64,000 bases of DNA from Catenuloplanes indicus. Its GTDB lineage: Bacteria; Actinomycetota; Actinomycetes; Mycobacteriales; Micromonosporaceae. The notes below the pieces were generated by a model. That model saw nothing but the letters and a program-made list of their open reading frames with translations, did no database searches and had not been told where the DNA came from. A program made the position numbers and the translations under genes. Shown one piece after another: positions 36,478-44,406 of this stretch (positions are counted from its first letter, which is position 1; every line of letters begins with the position of its first letter). The stretch covers positions 4,340,001-4,404,000 of the forward strand of contig NZ_JAUSUZ010000001.1 of assembly GCF_030813715.1 (NCBI RefSeq), read 5' to 3'.

Positions 36478-36510
36478 ATCCCGTACAGCGGGATAGACCT
36501 CTCATATAAT
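36478..36510 (+). promoter_or_regulatory. Promoter with perfect TATAAT and a dyad operator, methyltransferase/GT1 intergenic region
   Basis: A consensus -10 TATAAT (36505-36510) lies 11 bp before the GT1 ATG at 36522, giving a very short leader. The dyad ATCCCG-N5-CGGGAT (36478-36494) covers the expected -35 position, so a repressor binding there would occlude the promoter. An AT-rich, perfect -10 is unusual in this GC-rich window. Confidence 0.6.
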
Positions 36511-36521
36511 AAGATTCGCGC

Positions 36522-37655
36522 ATGCGCATCCTCTTCTCCTTCATCGGGGGGTTCGGGCACTTCCTGCCGCTCGTCCCGATCGCCCGCGCGGCGCAGCGGG
36601 CCGGCCACACCGTCGCGGTGCTGGGCGGGCCGCAGATGGCCGGCGCGATCCGGGACGCCGGGTTCGTGCCGCTGTCCGACGGCGGGCCGCCGCCGGCGGA
36701 GCCGCGGCCCGAGCGCGAACCGCTCGCTCCGCTGGACCTGGAGCGCGAGCGGCGGGTCATCACGGATCACTTCATCCGCAAGTCGGGACGGGAGCGCGCG
36801 GCGCAAATCCTGGAACTGGCGGACCGGTGGCGGCCGGATCTGATCGTCTGCGACGAGGTGAACGTGGGCGCGATGATCGCGGCGGAGAAGCTGGGCCTGC
36901 CGTATGCGACCGTGGTGGTGCTGGTGGCCGGCTCGTTCATGCAGGCCGGATACACGGCGGAGGCGATCGGCGAGGTGCGCGCCGAGTTCGGCCTGCCGCC
37001 GGACCGGGAGCTGGCCATGCTCGGGCGGCACCTGATGCTGGAGCCGGCCCCGCCCGGCTTCCGCGACCCGGCGTTCCCGCTGCCGCCCACGGCCCGCGCG
37101 ATCCGGCCGGCCTCGGCGTTGCCCGTGCCGGCGGAACGCGGCGAACGCCCGCTGATCTACTTCACGCTCGGCACCGCGTTCAACACCGAGTCCGGCGACC
37201 TGTTCGAGCGGATGCTCGCGGGCCTGCGTGAGCTGCCCGCCGACCTGGTGATGACCGTGGGCCGGCACATCGATCCGGCGGTCTTCGGCCCGCAGCCGCC
37301 GCACGTGCGGATCGAACGGTTCGTGCCGCAGGACGAGCTGCTGCACCGCTGCGATCTGGTCATCTCGCACGGTGGCTCGGGCAGCGTGCTCGGCGCGATC
37401 GCGCATGGCCTGCCGATGCTGCTGACCCCGCTCGGTGCGGACCAGCCGGACAACGGCGCCCGGGTGGAGGCGCTGGGCCTCGGCCGGGTGCTGCACGCGG
37501 AGACGGTCAAGCCGGAGCGGGCCGCGGCCGAGGTCGCCGCGGTGCTGGCCGACGACGGTTATCGTCAGCGGGTACGCGACCTGCGCGCGGGATGGGAGTC
37601 GCTGCCCGGCCCGGACGAGGCGGTCGCGATGCTGGCGAGCATCGGGCTCAGCTGA
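36522..37655 (+). CDS. GT1-family glycosyltransferase (EryCIII/MGT-like)
   Basis: A 377-residue GT-B protein. N-terminal acceptor domain begins MRILFSFIGGFGHFLPLVPIA; C-terminal donor domain has LIYFTLGTAFNTESGDLFER, RFVPQDELLHRCDLVISHGG and GSVLGAIAHGLPMLLTPLGA DQ, the nucleotide-sugar (UDP/TDP) signature of the UGT-like family. These enzymes glycosylate antibiotics or other small hydrophobic acceptors, including drug inactivation. The divergent methyltransferase could act on the same substrate, but no core biosynthetic gene is nearby, so modification of an exogenous compound is as likely as biosynthesis. Confidence 0.92.
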   Translation: MRILFSFIGGFGHFLPLVPIARAAQRAGHTVAVLGGPQMAGAIRDAGFVPLSDGGPPPAEPRPEREPLAPLDLERERRVITDHFIRKSGRERAAQILELADRWRPDLIVCDEVNVGAMIAAEKLGLPYATVVVLVAGSFMQAGYTAEAIGEVRAEFGLPPDRELAMLGRHLMLEPAPPGFRDPAFPLPPTARAIRPASALPVPAERGERPLIYFTLGTAFNTESGDLFERMLAGLRELPADLVMTVGRHIDPAVFGPQPPHVRIERFVPQDELLHRCDLVISHGGSGSVLGAIAHGLPMLLTPLGADQPDNGARVEALGLGRVLHAETVKPERAAAEVAAVLADDGYRQRVRDLRAGWESLPGPDEAVAMLASIGLS

Positions 37656-37737
37656 TCGTTTCCGGTCGCGGACTCTCCGCGTACGCTGGCCGCGGTTTTA
37701 TGGGTTTTGGTCTGTTTTCTGACGTGGGAATCGGTTG

Positions 37738-37757
37738 CCGTCAAGACGTCTTGACGG
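37738..37757. promoter_or_regulatory. 20-bp perfect palindrome upstream of the small HTH gene
   Basis: CCGTCAAGACGTCTTGACGG is a perfect 20-bp palindrome, ending 13 bp before the ATG at 37771. TTGACG within it (37751-37756) cannot serve as a -35 for this start, so a protein-binding site is more likely than a promoter element. It is probably an autoregulatory operator. Confidence 0.75.
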
Positions 37758-37770
37758 GCACGCTGGAGAC

Positions 37771-38121
37771 ATGCCTGCGCCGGATGATCTCGAGTACGAG
37801 TACACCCTGTTGACTGCCGTGGCCCGCTACGACATTCTGCGCACCCGCGATGCCCTGGCCTCGGCATCGTCGTCCCCGGACGAGACCCCGCTCGACCCCG
37901 GTCTGGCCCCGCTGTCCAAGGAGGAGGCGCTGGAGCTGCTGGCCCTCGGCGAACTGATCGCCCGCAAGGCGACCTACGGCCGGCAGCTCGACGTGCGCAC
38001 CGCTCGCAAGGCCGGCGCGTCGTGGGCCCAAATCGGACAGTCGCTCGGTTGCACCAAGCAGTCCGCGTGGGAGACCCACGCGAAGTGGCTGGACGAGCAG
38101 GTCTGGACCCAGCAGCAGTAG
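37771..38121 (+). CDS. Small HTH protein of unknown function
   Basis: A 116-residue soluble protein starting MPAPDDLEYEYTLL, with GGAG just upstream. The N-terminal half is helical and acidic, with a low-complexity stretch SASSSPDETPLDPG; the C-terminal half contains a helix-turn-helix-like segment, ASWAQIGQSLGCTKQSAWET, similar to sigma-factor region 4/Trp-repressor type motifs, ending EQVWTQQQ. It is encoded alone behind a 20-bp perfect palindrome, consistent with a DNA-binding autoregulator. I do not recognise a named family. Confidence 0.8.
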   Translation: MPAPDDLEYEYTLLTAVARYDILRTRDALASASSSPDETPLDPGLAPLSKEEALELLALGELIARKATYGRQLDVRTARKAGASWAQIGQSLGCTKQSAWETHAKWLDEQVWTQQQ

Positions 38122-38205
38122 CACCGTCGCAACAACTCATTCAAAGGTGGCAATTAGCCTCGGGTGGCGCCGCAGCGGCGCTCGGCACAACCCTAAAGTT
38201 GCGCC

Positions 38206-38322
38206 ATGAGACGGTCGATCGCGGCTGCCACCGCGCTCGGGGTGATCGCAAGCCTGCCGGCCGCGGCACCCGCGAGCGCCGGTGGCGGCCATGGAGACCC
38301 GCCCGGTGACGCCAGCGATTGA
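38206..38322 (+). CDS. Predicted 38-residue secreted micropeptide
   Basis: A short frame, MRRSIAAATALGVIASL..., that is almost entirely a signal peptide: two Arg, a hydrophobic core, and an ASA cleavage site at about residue 25. The mature peptide would be only about 13 residues, Gly/Asp/Pro-rich (GGGHGDPPGDASD). A TAAAGT 7 bp before the ATG could be a -10 for a leaderless transcript; there is no ribosome-binding site. The clean signal peptide with actinobacterial codon use argues for a real gene, but with this length chance cannot be excluded. It sits in the 277-bp gap between the HTH gene and the GGDEF-EAL gene; nothing else is seen there. Confidence 0.4.
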   Translation: MRRSIAAATALGVIASLPAAAPASAGGGHGDPPGDASD

Positions 38323-38398
38323 ATTAAGTGGATATTAGTCAGATCCACCGGTTTGCTACCGAAATGCACCTCGGAAGCAACACCGGAACGGAGAGCTG

Positions 38399-41300
38399 AT
38401 GTCCACCCGACTCGCGCGGGCCTGCTTCGGCGTGTGGATGGTCGCGCTGACCGGCGCCTACTACGCGGTTCCGGCGTACGAGGGCGCGGTGTGGGCCGCG
38501 CTCGGCTTCTCCGCCTCGATCGCGGTGCTGGCCGGGGTGCTCCTCAACCGGCCGGGACGGGCGCTGCCCTGGTTCCTGCTGTGCGGCGTGCTGGTGACGT
38601 TCACGCTCGGCGATGCGATCTACAACCTGCTCGGCGGCGGTGCCCGGTTCCCGTCCGTGGCGGACGCGTTCTACCTGCTGTCCTATCCGCTGCTGGCCGC
38701 CGCACTGCTGATCTTCATCCGGTTCCGGTCCGGCGCGGCGGATCGGGCCGCGCTGCTCGACGCGCTGGTCCCGACGGCCGCTATCGCGCTGCTGGTCTGG
38801 GTGTTCTGGATCGGCCCGTTCGTCCGGGACACGGACCTGAGCACGGCGGAGAAGCTCACCGCGATCGGCTATCCGATCGGCGACGTGCTCGCGCTCGCCA
38901 TGCTGGTGCGGCTGCTCGGCGCGCCCGGCACCCGGCACACCTCGATCACCGCGCTCACCGCCGGCGTGACCGCGCTGCTCGGCACCGACATGCTCTACGG
39001 CCTGCACCGGCTCAACCGGGACTGGCACACCGGCAGCTCGATCGACCTGGGTTGGGTCGTCTTCTACACGCTGCTCGGGTACGCGGCGCTGGACCCGTCG
39101 ATGACCCGGCTCACCGCGCACACGCAGGCGGGAGCCCTGCCGCGGGCCGCCGGGTGGCGCCGGCTCGCCACGCTGGTCGCGGCCGCGCTGGTCGCGCCGG
39201 CCGTGCTGGTCTACGAGAACCTGGACGGCGCGGTCTCCGACGCGCCGGTCATCGCGGCGTTCTCCGCGCTGATGTTCCTGCTGGTCATCGGCCGGCTCGC
39301 CGGGCTGCTCGCGGACCACCGGCAGATCAGCCACCGGGAGCGGGTGCTGCGCGAGGCCGGTGCGCAACTCGTCTCCGCGGCCACCCCGGCCGAGGTCGCG
39401 GCCGCGGTCCGGGCCGCGGTCGCGGAGCTGATGCCGCCGGACGAGCCGTACGTGCTGGAGAGCGCCGGCATCTTCACCGGCATGACCCGGGAGGAGTTCT
39501 TCGCGGACGGCGTCACGCTGCAACCGGTCGAGGCGCTACCGCCGACGCACGGCGAACCGCTGGACGGCTTCACGGTCGCGCTGCGCGCACCGGGACCGCT
39601 ACTGCCCGAGGAGGGCTCGTCCACGCTGCAGTTCACCTGGATCTGCCTGGCCGCGCGCGAGCCGGTGCTGTGGCGGCTGCGACCGGTGTTCGAGGCGCTG
39701 GTGTCGCAGGGCACGATGGCGATCGACCGGATAGCGCTCGGCGCGGAGATCAGCCGGCGGAAGCACGAGTCCTACTTCCGGACGCTGATCCAGAACACGT
39801 CCGACGTGATCCTGATCGTCGGCGACGACGACCGGATCGGGTACGCCAGCCCGTCCGCCGCGAACGTCTTCGGCACGGCCGCGCCCACGCTGGCCGGCAC
39901 GCCGGTCACCGACCTGATCGTGGGCGAGCAGCACGAACGGCTGCGCGAGGCACTGCAGCGACTGCGCGCCGGCCGGGGGCAGGCGACCGCGTTCGACCTG
40001 GTCGGGCTGGGCGCGGACGGCCGCACCGTGCAGGTCGAGTGCACGATCCAGGACATGCGCGACGAGCCGACCGTACGCGGCGCCGTGTTGACCATGCGCG
40101 ACGTCACCGAGCGCCGCCGACTGGAGAGCGACCTCGCCCACCAGGCCTTCCACGACACGCTGACCGGCCTGGCGAACCGGCTGCTGCTGCAGAACCGGCT
40201 GGAGCACGCGCTCACGCTGGCCCAGCGCGACCGGTCCGTGGTCGGCTTGCTGTTCATCGACATCGACGACTTCAAGGTGGTCAACGACACGCTCGGCCTG
40301 GTCGTCGGCGATCGGCTGCTGGCCGCGGTCGGCGCCCGGATCGCCGGCGTGGTCGGCCCGCAGGAGACCGTGGCCCGGATGGGCGGCGACGAGTTCGCGG
40401 TGCTGATCGAGCAGTCGCACGGCCCGGCCGAGGCGGACGACGTGGCCGCCCGGATCGTCGAGGCGTGCGCGGAACCGTTCGAGCTGCGCTACGACAGCGG
40501 CGGCTCCGCGATGGTCGGCGGTGCGGTCAGCATCGGCGTCACCACCAGCGTGGAGGCGCACGACGCGGCCGAGATGCAACGCCAGGCCGACCTCGCGCTG
40601 TACGTCTCGAAGGGCGACGGGAAAGGTCGCTACCAGCGCTACCAGACCGACCTGCACACCGCGATGGTGGAGCGGCTGGAGATGCGGGCCGCGCTCAGCA
40701 CCGCGGTCGAGGACCAGCAACTGGTCCTGCAGTACCAGCCGATCGTGGACCTGGCCACCGAGGACATCGTCGGGCTGGAGGCGCTGGTCCGCTGGCAGCA
40801 CCCGACCCGCGGCCTGATCGGGCCGGGCGAGTTCATCGAGGTCGCGGAGGAGAACGGCGCGATCGTGCCGATCGGCGCCTGGGTGCTGCGCGAGGCGCTG
40901 CTGGCCATCGCGAGCTGGCGGCAACTCGTCCCGGCCGCGCCGCTGCGCTACGTCTCGGTGAACGTCTCCGCGCGGCAGTTCCGCAGCCCCGGATTCGTCG
41001 ACGAGGTGGCCAAGGTGATCACGGAGAGCGGCGTGGCACCGTGGCGCCTGCTGTTGGAGATCACCGAGAGCCTGCTGCTGCGCGACGACGAGTCGGTCTG
41101 GCAGGACCTGGCCCGGCTGCGCGAGATGGGCGTGCGGATCGCGATCGACGACTTCGGCACCGGCTACTCCTCGCTCAGCTACCTCCGCCAGATGCCGGTC
41201 GACATCCTGAAGATCGACAAATCGTTCATCGACGACATCTCCAGCAGCCGGCAGCAGCGCGCGCTGGTCGCCGCGATCGTCAGCATCGCCGACAACCTCA

Positions 41301-41464
41301 ACCTCGGCGTGGTCGCGGAGGGCGTCGAGGACCCGGCGCACAGGCAGATGCTGCTGGACATGGGCTGCCCGTTCGGCCAGGGCTATCTCTTCTCACCCCC
41401 GGCCTGGCCGGACGCGGTCCTCTCCTGGCTCAACACCGGCATCCGCGACCAGATCGCCGCCTGA
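38399..41464 (+). CDS. Membrane-bound PAS-GGDEF-EAL c-di-GMP signalling protein
   Basis: A 1021-residue protein. About nine N-terminal membrane helices (1-320; LARACFGVWMVALTGAYYAV) form a sensor module, followed by a helical/GAF-like region (330-450), a PAS domain (about 455-575; RTLIQNTSDVILIVGDDDRI), GGDEF (about 580-740) with intact signature RMGGDEFAVLIEQ (~660), and EAL (about 755-1010) with GLEALVRWQHP, DDFGTGYSSLSYL and VVAEGVE. Both catalytic signatures are intact, so it could make and degrade c-di-GMP; an RxxD inhibitory site is not obvious. GGAGAG precedes the ATG. Single-gene unit; its stop is 15 bp from the 55-bp repeat copy A. Confidence 0.94.
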   Translation: MSTRLARACFGVWMVALTGAYYAVPAYEGAVWAALGFSASIAVLAGVLLNRPGRALPWFLLCGVLVTFTLGDAIYNLLGGGARFPSVADAFYLLSYPLLAAALLIFIRFRSGAADRAALLDALVPTAAIALLVWVFWIGPFVRDTDLSTAEKLTAIGYPIGDVLALAMLVRLLGAPGTRHTSITALTAGVTALLGTDMLYGLHRLNRDWHTGSSIDLGWVVFYTLLGYAALDPSMTRLTAHTQAGALPRAAGWRRLATLVAAALVAPAVLVYENLDGAVSDAPVIAAFSALMFLLVIGRLAGLLADHRQISHRERVLREAGAQLVSAATPAEVAAAVRAAVAELMPPDEPYVLESAGIFTGMTREEFFADGVTLQPVEALPPTHGEPLDGFTVALRAPGPLLPEEGSSTLQFTWICLAAREPVLWRLRPVFEALVSQGTMAIDRIALGAEISRRKHESYFRTLIQNTSDVILIVGDDDRIGYASPSAANVFGTAAPTLAGTPVTDLIVGEQHERLREALQRLRAGRGQATAFDLVGLGADGRTVQVECTIQDMRDEPTVRGAVLTMRDVTERRRLESDLAHQAFHDTLTGLANRLLLQNRLEHALTLAQRDRSVVGLLFIDIDDFKVVNDTLGLVVGDRLLAAVGARIAGVVGPQETVARMGGDEFAVLIEQSHGPAEADDVAARIVEACAEPFELRYDSGGSAMVGGAVSIGVTTSVEAHDAAEMQRQADLALYVSKGDGKGRYQRYQTDLHTAMVERLEMRAALSTAVEDQQLVLQYQPIVDLATEDIVGLEALVRWQHPTRGLIGPGEFIEVAEENGAIVPIGAWVLREALLAIASWRQLVPAAPLRYVSVNVSARQFRSPGFVDEVAKVITESGVAPWRLLLEITESLLLRDDESVWQDLARLREMGVRIAIDDFGTGYSSLSYLRQMPVDILKIDKSFIDDISSSRQQRALVAAIVSIADNLNLGVVAEGVEDPAHRQMLLDMGCPFGQGYLFSPPAWPDAVLSWLNTGIRDQIAA

Positions 41465-41478
41465 AAACCTTTCAAAAC

Positions 41479-41533
41479 GCGGATACACCCGCTTCCGGCG
41501 TGGCCGCGATCCGTATGCTCCCGCGGGCACCGG
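41479..41533 (-). repeat. Dispersed 55-bp repeat, copy A
   Basis: On the minus strand this reads CCGGTGCCCGCGGGAGCA, 9 variable bases, then CGGCCACGCCGGAAGCGG, ending GTGTATCCGC. It is nearly identical to copies B (41837-41890) and C (51437-51491). Copies A and B face away from each other in inverted orientation and bound a 412-bp intergenic block. Confidence 0.9.
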
Positions 41534-41836
41534 TCGTCGCTGGCGCTCCTCCCTTCCACTCCCGTCGCGGGTGGCGGACGGCCGCCGGGCGCACCGAAAC
41601 GCCATGGCGATCTGCTTCATGCCGAAATTTCGGCACGAAGTGCCCCGTTGAGGTGGCGGGCGGCGCAACGCCTCAACGCGGCAACGGGCACGTGCGCGGC
41701 GAGCGCGGGTAACGCGGCAAGCAGGAACTGCGGCAAGCACGGGCAACGCGGCAAGCGCGGGCAACGCGGCAAGCGGGGGACGTGGCAGGTGCGGCAAGGG
41801 TTGCGGGCGCGATTTTGGGTGGTGGGGTGGGCGGGA
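41534..41836. repeat. Interior of the inverted-repeat-bounded intergenic block
   Basis: No credible gene. Holds a 16-bp perfect palindrome TGCCGAAATTTCGGCA (41620-41635), extended with one mismatch to 24 bp, and from about 41690 to 41800 a run of degenerate repeats based on GGCAACGCGGCAAGC. The block with its terminal inverted repeats resembles a miniature non-autonomous element, but no target-site duplication was identified. Confidence 0.6.
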
Positions 41837-41890
41837 CCGGTGCCCGCGGGAGCACCGTGACCCGGCCACGCCGGAAGCGGGAATATCGAC
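41837..41890 (+). repeat. Dispersed 55-bp repeat, copy B
   Basis: CCGGTGCCCGCGGGAGCA, 8 variable bases, CGGCCACGCCGGAAGCGG, then GAATATCGAC. Right-hand, inverted partner of copy A. It ends 41 bp before the promoter of the ligase-ABC fusion gene. Confidence 0.9.
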
Positions 41891-41930
41891 TTCTGAAGGA
41901 ATTTCGGTTCTTAGCACATCATGTCGTCTC

Positions 41931-41979
41931 TTGGCCGGTAAGACCGATTAACGTTATACAGGGCTTCGATCGGTCTTAC
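41931..41979 (+). promoter_or_regulatory. Promoter and 11-bp inverted-repeat operator of the ligase-ABC/YhgE operon
   Basis: TTGGCC (41931-41936) and TTATAC (41954-41959) are spaced 17 bp. A perfect inverted repeat, GTAAGACCGAT (41938-41948) and ATCGGTCTTAC (41969-41979) with a 20-bp spacer, straddles the -10 and start point. This looks like a repressor site (two half-sites three helical turns apart); no regulator gene is adjacent. Confidence 0.7.
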
Positions 41980-41988
41980 GCTGCCGGT

Positions 41989-44406
41989 GTGGCGGTGTCG
42001 GCGCAGCGGTGGCCGGAGCGCGCCCTCCTCTGTGAACGGACCGTCGCCGGCTGGCATGAACTTGCTCCCGCCGAGCTGCAGACCCGGATCAGCAAGCGGG
42101 CGGGCGGGCTGCTCGCGGCCGGGCTCGGCGCGGGGGACCGGATCGCGATCCTGGGCCCGCCGGGGTACGAGTGGGCGGTCACGGACCTGGCGGCCTGGTG
42201 GATCGGGGCGATTCCGGTCGCGTTGCAGGAGGAGGTGCCCGGTGAGCAGCTGGACTGGATGCTGCGGTGCTGCGGCGCGGCTGCCTGCGTGGTCACCGTC
42301 GACGATCCGGCGCTGACCACGCGGGTGGCGGCGGCCGGTCTGCCGCACGCCTGGCAGGCCGGTGTGGGCGGGCCGCTGACGCCGCTGTCCGCGCTGGACG
42401 TGCCGACGCTCGGCACGATTCCGCCGGCCGCGATGCCGTCCGGTGCGGTCGCCACCGTCGTCTACACGTCCGGCGTCGGTGGGCGGCCCGCGGCCTGCCG
42501 GCTCACCCACGCGAATCTCGACACGGCCGCGCGCGCGATCCGGGAGGCGCTGCCGCAGCTGTTCGGCGGCGAGCCGCGCACGGTGCTGTCCGCGCTGCCG
42601 CTGTCGCACATTTTCGGGCGGATCGTGCACCTGGCGGCGCTGATCGGCGGCGCGCGGGTCGCGCACACCGGTCCGGAGCGGATCCTGGCCGATCTCGCCG
42701 AGCTGCGGCCCGCGGTGCTGGCCGCGCCGCCGCGCTTCTTCGAGCACCTGTGGGGCCGGCACCTGGGCGGCGACGACGCGGCCGAGCGGGCCGCGCTGGC
42801 CGGGACCGGCGGGCTGCGCGGACGGCTGCGGCGCGGGCGGCACGAGCGGGCGTTCGCGGCGCTGCGGGAGGCGCTCGGCGGCCGGACCGAGTACCTGATC
42901 ACGGGTGGCGCACCGGTCAGCGACCGGCTCGGCCGGCTGTACCACGGTGCGGGCCTGCCGCTGCTCACCGGCTACGGGCTGACCGAGGCCACCGCCGCGG
43001 TCACGCTGAACACGCCGGCGCTGCACCGGCCCGGCACGGTCGGCACGCCGCTGCCCGGCGTCGAGGTGCGAGTCAGCCCGGACGGTGAGGTCTTCGTGCG
43101 CGGCCCGGGCGTCTTCCCCGGCTACGACGGACCGTCCGAGGTCGACCGGGAGCCGGTGGTGGACGCGTCCGGCTGGCTGCACACCGGTGACCTCGGCGCG
43201 CTGGATGACGACGGCTACCTGCGGATCGCCGGCAGCGTCGAGGACATGATCACGCTGCAGTCCGGGCGGCGCGTCGCCGCGGTCGCGCTGGAGGAGGCGG
43301 TACGCGCACACCCGCTGGTCGCGCACTGCCTGGCGGTCGGCGAGCGACGGCCGTACGTCGCGGGGCTGATCGCACTGGAGGAGAGCGCCGTCCGGCGCGC
43401 GTTCCCGGACGCGGAGAGCCCGGCCGCGGACCCACGGGTGATCGAGGCGATCCGGGTGGCGATCGACGCGGCCAACGCGCGGACGTCGGCGGCCGAGCAG
43501 ATCCGCCGGTTCGAGATCCTGCCCGGCGGCCTGTCCCGGCGGTCCGGCCACCTCACGCCCACGCTCCGGCCGCGCCGCCGGCTGCTCTCCGCGCTGTTCG
43601 CCACGGAGATCGAGCGACTGTACGCGGTGGAGACCCAGCCGCAGGTGCTGCTGGAGGAACCGGTCGAGGCGGTGGCGATCGAGGCCCGCGCGGTCACCGC
43701 GAAAGGGCCGCACGGGCTGCTGCTGCGGCCGACCAGCGTCGGCGTGGTCGCGGGCCGCCGGGTCGCGGTCGCCGGGCCGCCCGGCCACGGCCACACCGCG
43801 CTCGCGCTGGCGCTCGGCGGCCGGCTGGAACCGGGCGCCGGCGACGTCACGCTGGACGGCCGGCACTCCGGGAAGCGGCTGCGCGAGGCGGTGGCACTGG
43901 TCGACGTGCCCGGTATCAGCGAACCGGACGAGATGCTGCCGCTCGCGGCCGTGGTCGGCGAGGAACTGTCGATGGCGCGAGCCCGGGCCGGCCGGCGGGC
44001 GGTCCGGGAGTGGCTGGACCGGCACGGCGCGCTGGTCTACGCGGAGACCCGCACCGAGCACGTGCCGGGCCCGGTGCGCACCCGCGTGCTCGCCGAACTG
44101 GCCGCGCTCCGGCCCGGTGTCGGCGTGCTCGTGCTGACCCTCCCGGACCGGCACGGCGGCGGGCCCGGCGCCTGGTGGGACCTGGCCGGCGTGCTCGCGG
44201 CGCGCGGCTACGGCGTGATCGTGCAGTGCACGGACACCTCGGCGGAGCTGCTCGGACTGCGCGCGGTCCGGCTCGGCAACGCCGACCCGGACGCACCGGC
44301 GGCCGGTGGCTTCACCATCGGCACGGTCCGCCGCCGGGAGCTGGGCACGTCCGGCCTGACCCGGGACACCGCATCGATGGGCCGACACACCGAGGAGATT
44401 TCGTGA
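41989..44406 (+). CDS. Fusion of acyl-CoA synthetase (ANL ligase) and ABC-type ATPase domain
   Basis: An 805-residue two-domain protein. Residues 1-~540 are an AMP-forming ligase of the FadD type: ATP-loop VATVVYTSGVGGRPAACRLT, ALPLSHIFGRIVH, GYGLTEATAAVTL, GWLHTGDLGALDDDGYL and GSVEDMITLQSGRRVA; the A10-type Lys region near the C terminus reads GLSRRSGHLTPTLR, so the usual catalytic Lys is not obvious. Residues ~555-790 form an ABC-ATPase-like domain: LLLRPTSVGVVAGRRVAVAG, a Walker A in which the Lys position is His (GPPGHGHTAL), VTLDGRHSG and GVGVLVLTLPDRHGG. The open frame runs further upstream, but the promoter at 41931-41959 and homology favour GTG 41989; this start is uncertain. It overlaps the YhgE permease gene (GTGA), implying a joint membrane machine. 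Confidence 0.8.
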   Translation: MAVSAQRWPERALLCERTVAGWHELAPAELQTRISKRAGGLLAAGLGAGDRIAILGPPGYEWAVTDLAAWWIGAIPVALQEEVPGEQLDWMLRCCGAAACVVTVDDPALTTRVAAAGLPHAWQAGVGGPLTPLSALDVPTLGTIPPAAMPSGAVATVVYTSGVGGRPAACRLTHANLDTAARAIREALPQLFGGEPRTVLSALPLSHIFGRIVHLAALIGGARVAHTGPERILADLAELRPAVLAAPPRFFEHLWGRHLGGDDAAERAALAGTGGLRGRLRRGRHERAFAALREALGGRTEYLITGGAPVSDRLGRLYHGAGLPLLTGYGLTEATAAVTLNTPALHRPGTVGTPLPGVEVRVSPDGEVFVRGPGVFPGYDGPSEVDREPVVDASGWLHTGDLGALDDDGYLRIAGSVEDMITLQSGRRVAAVALEEAVRAHPLVAHCLAVGERRPYVAGLIALEESAVRRAFPDAESPAADPRVIEAIRVAIDAANARTSAAEQIRRFEILPGGLSRRSGHLTPTLRPRRRLLSALFATEIERLYAVETQPQVLLEEPVEAVAIEARAVTAKGPHGLLLRPTSVGVVAGRRVAVAGPPGHGHTALALALGGRLEPGAGDVTLDGRHSGKRLREAVALVDVPGISEPDEMLPLAAVVGEELSMARARAGRRAVREWLDRHGALVYAETRTEHVPGPVRTRVLAELAALRPGVGVLVLTLPDRHGGGPGAWWDLAGVLAARGYGVIVQCTDTSAELLGLRAVRLGNADPDAPAAGGFTIGTVRRRELGTSGLTRDTASMGRHTEEIS

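Noticed and set aside
41690-41800. CRISPR-like or tandem gene repeat in the GGCAACGCGGCAAGC run
   Set aside because: Units are short, degenerate and without unique spacers; best seen as simple repeat DNA.
41393-41917. A 174-codon minus-strand frame across the repeat block
   Set aside because: Its translation is only the 55-bp repeats and GC-rich core read as protein (ADIPASGVA-type peptides recur at each copy); no start signal or family.
41989-44406. NRPS-like loading module
   Set aside because: The ligase is followed by an ATPase-like domain, not a carrier protein; no phosphopantetheine Ser motif is visible.
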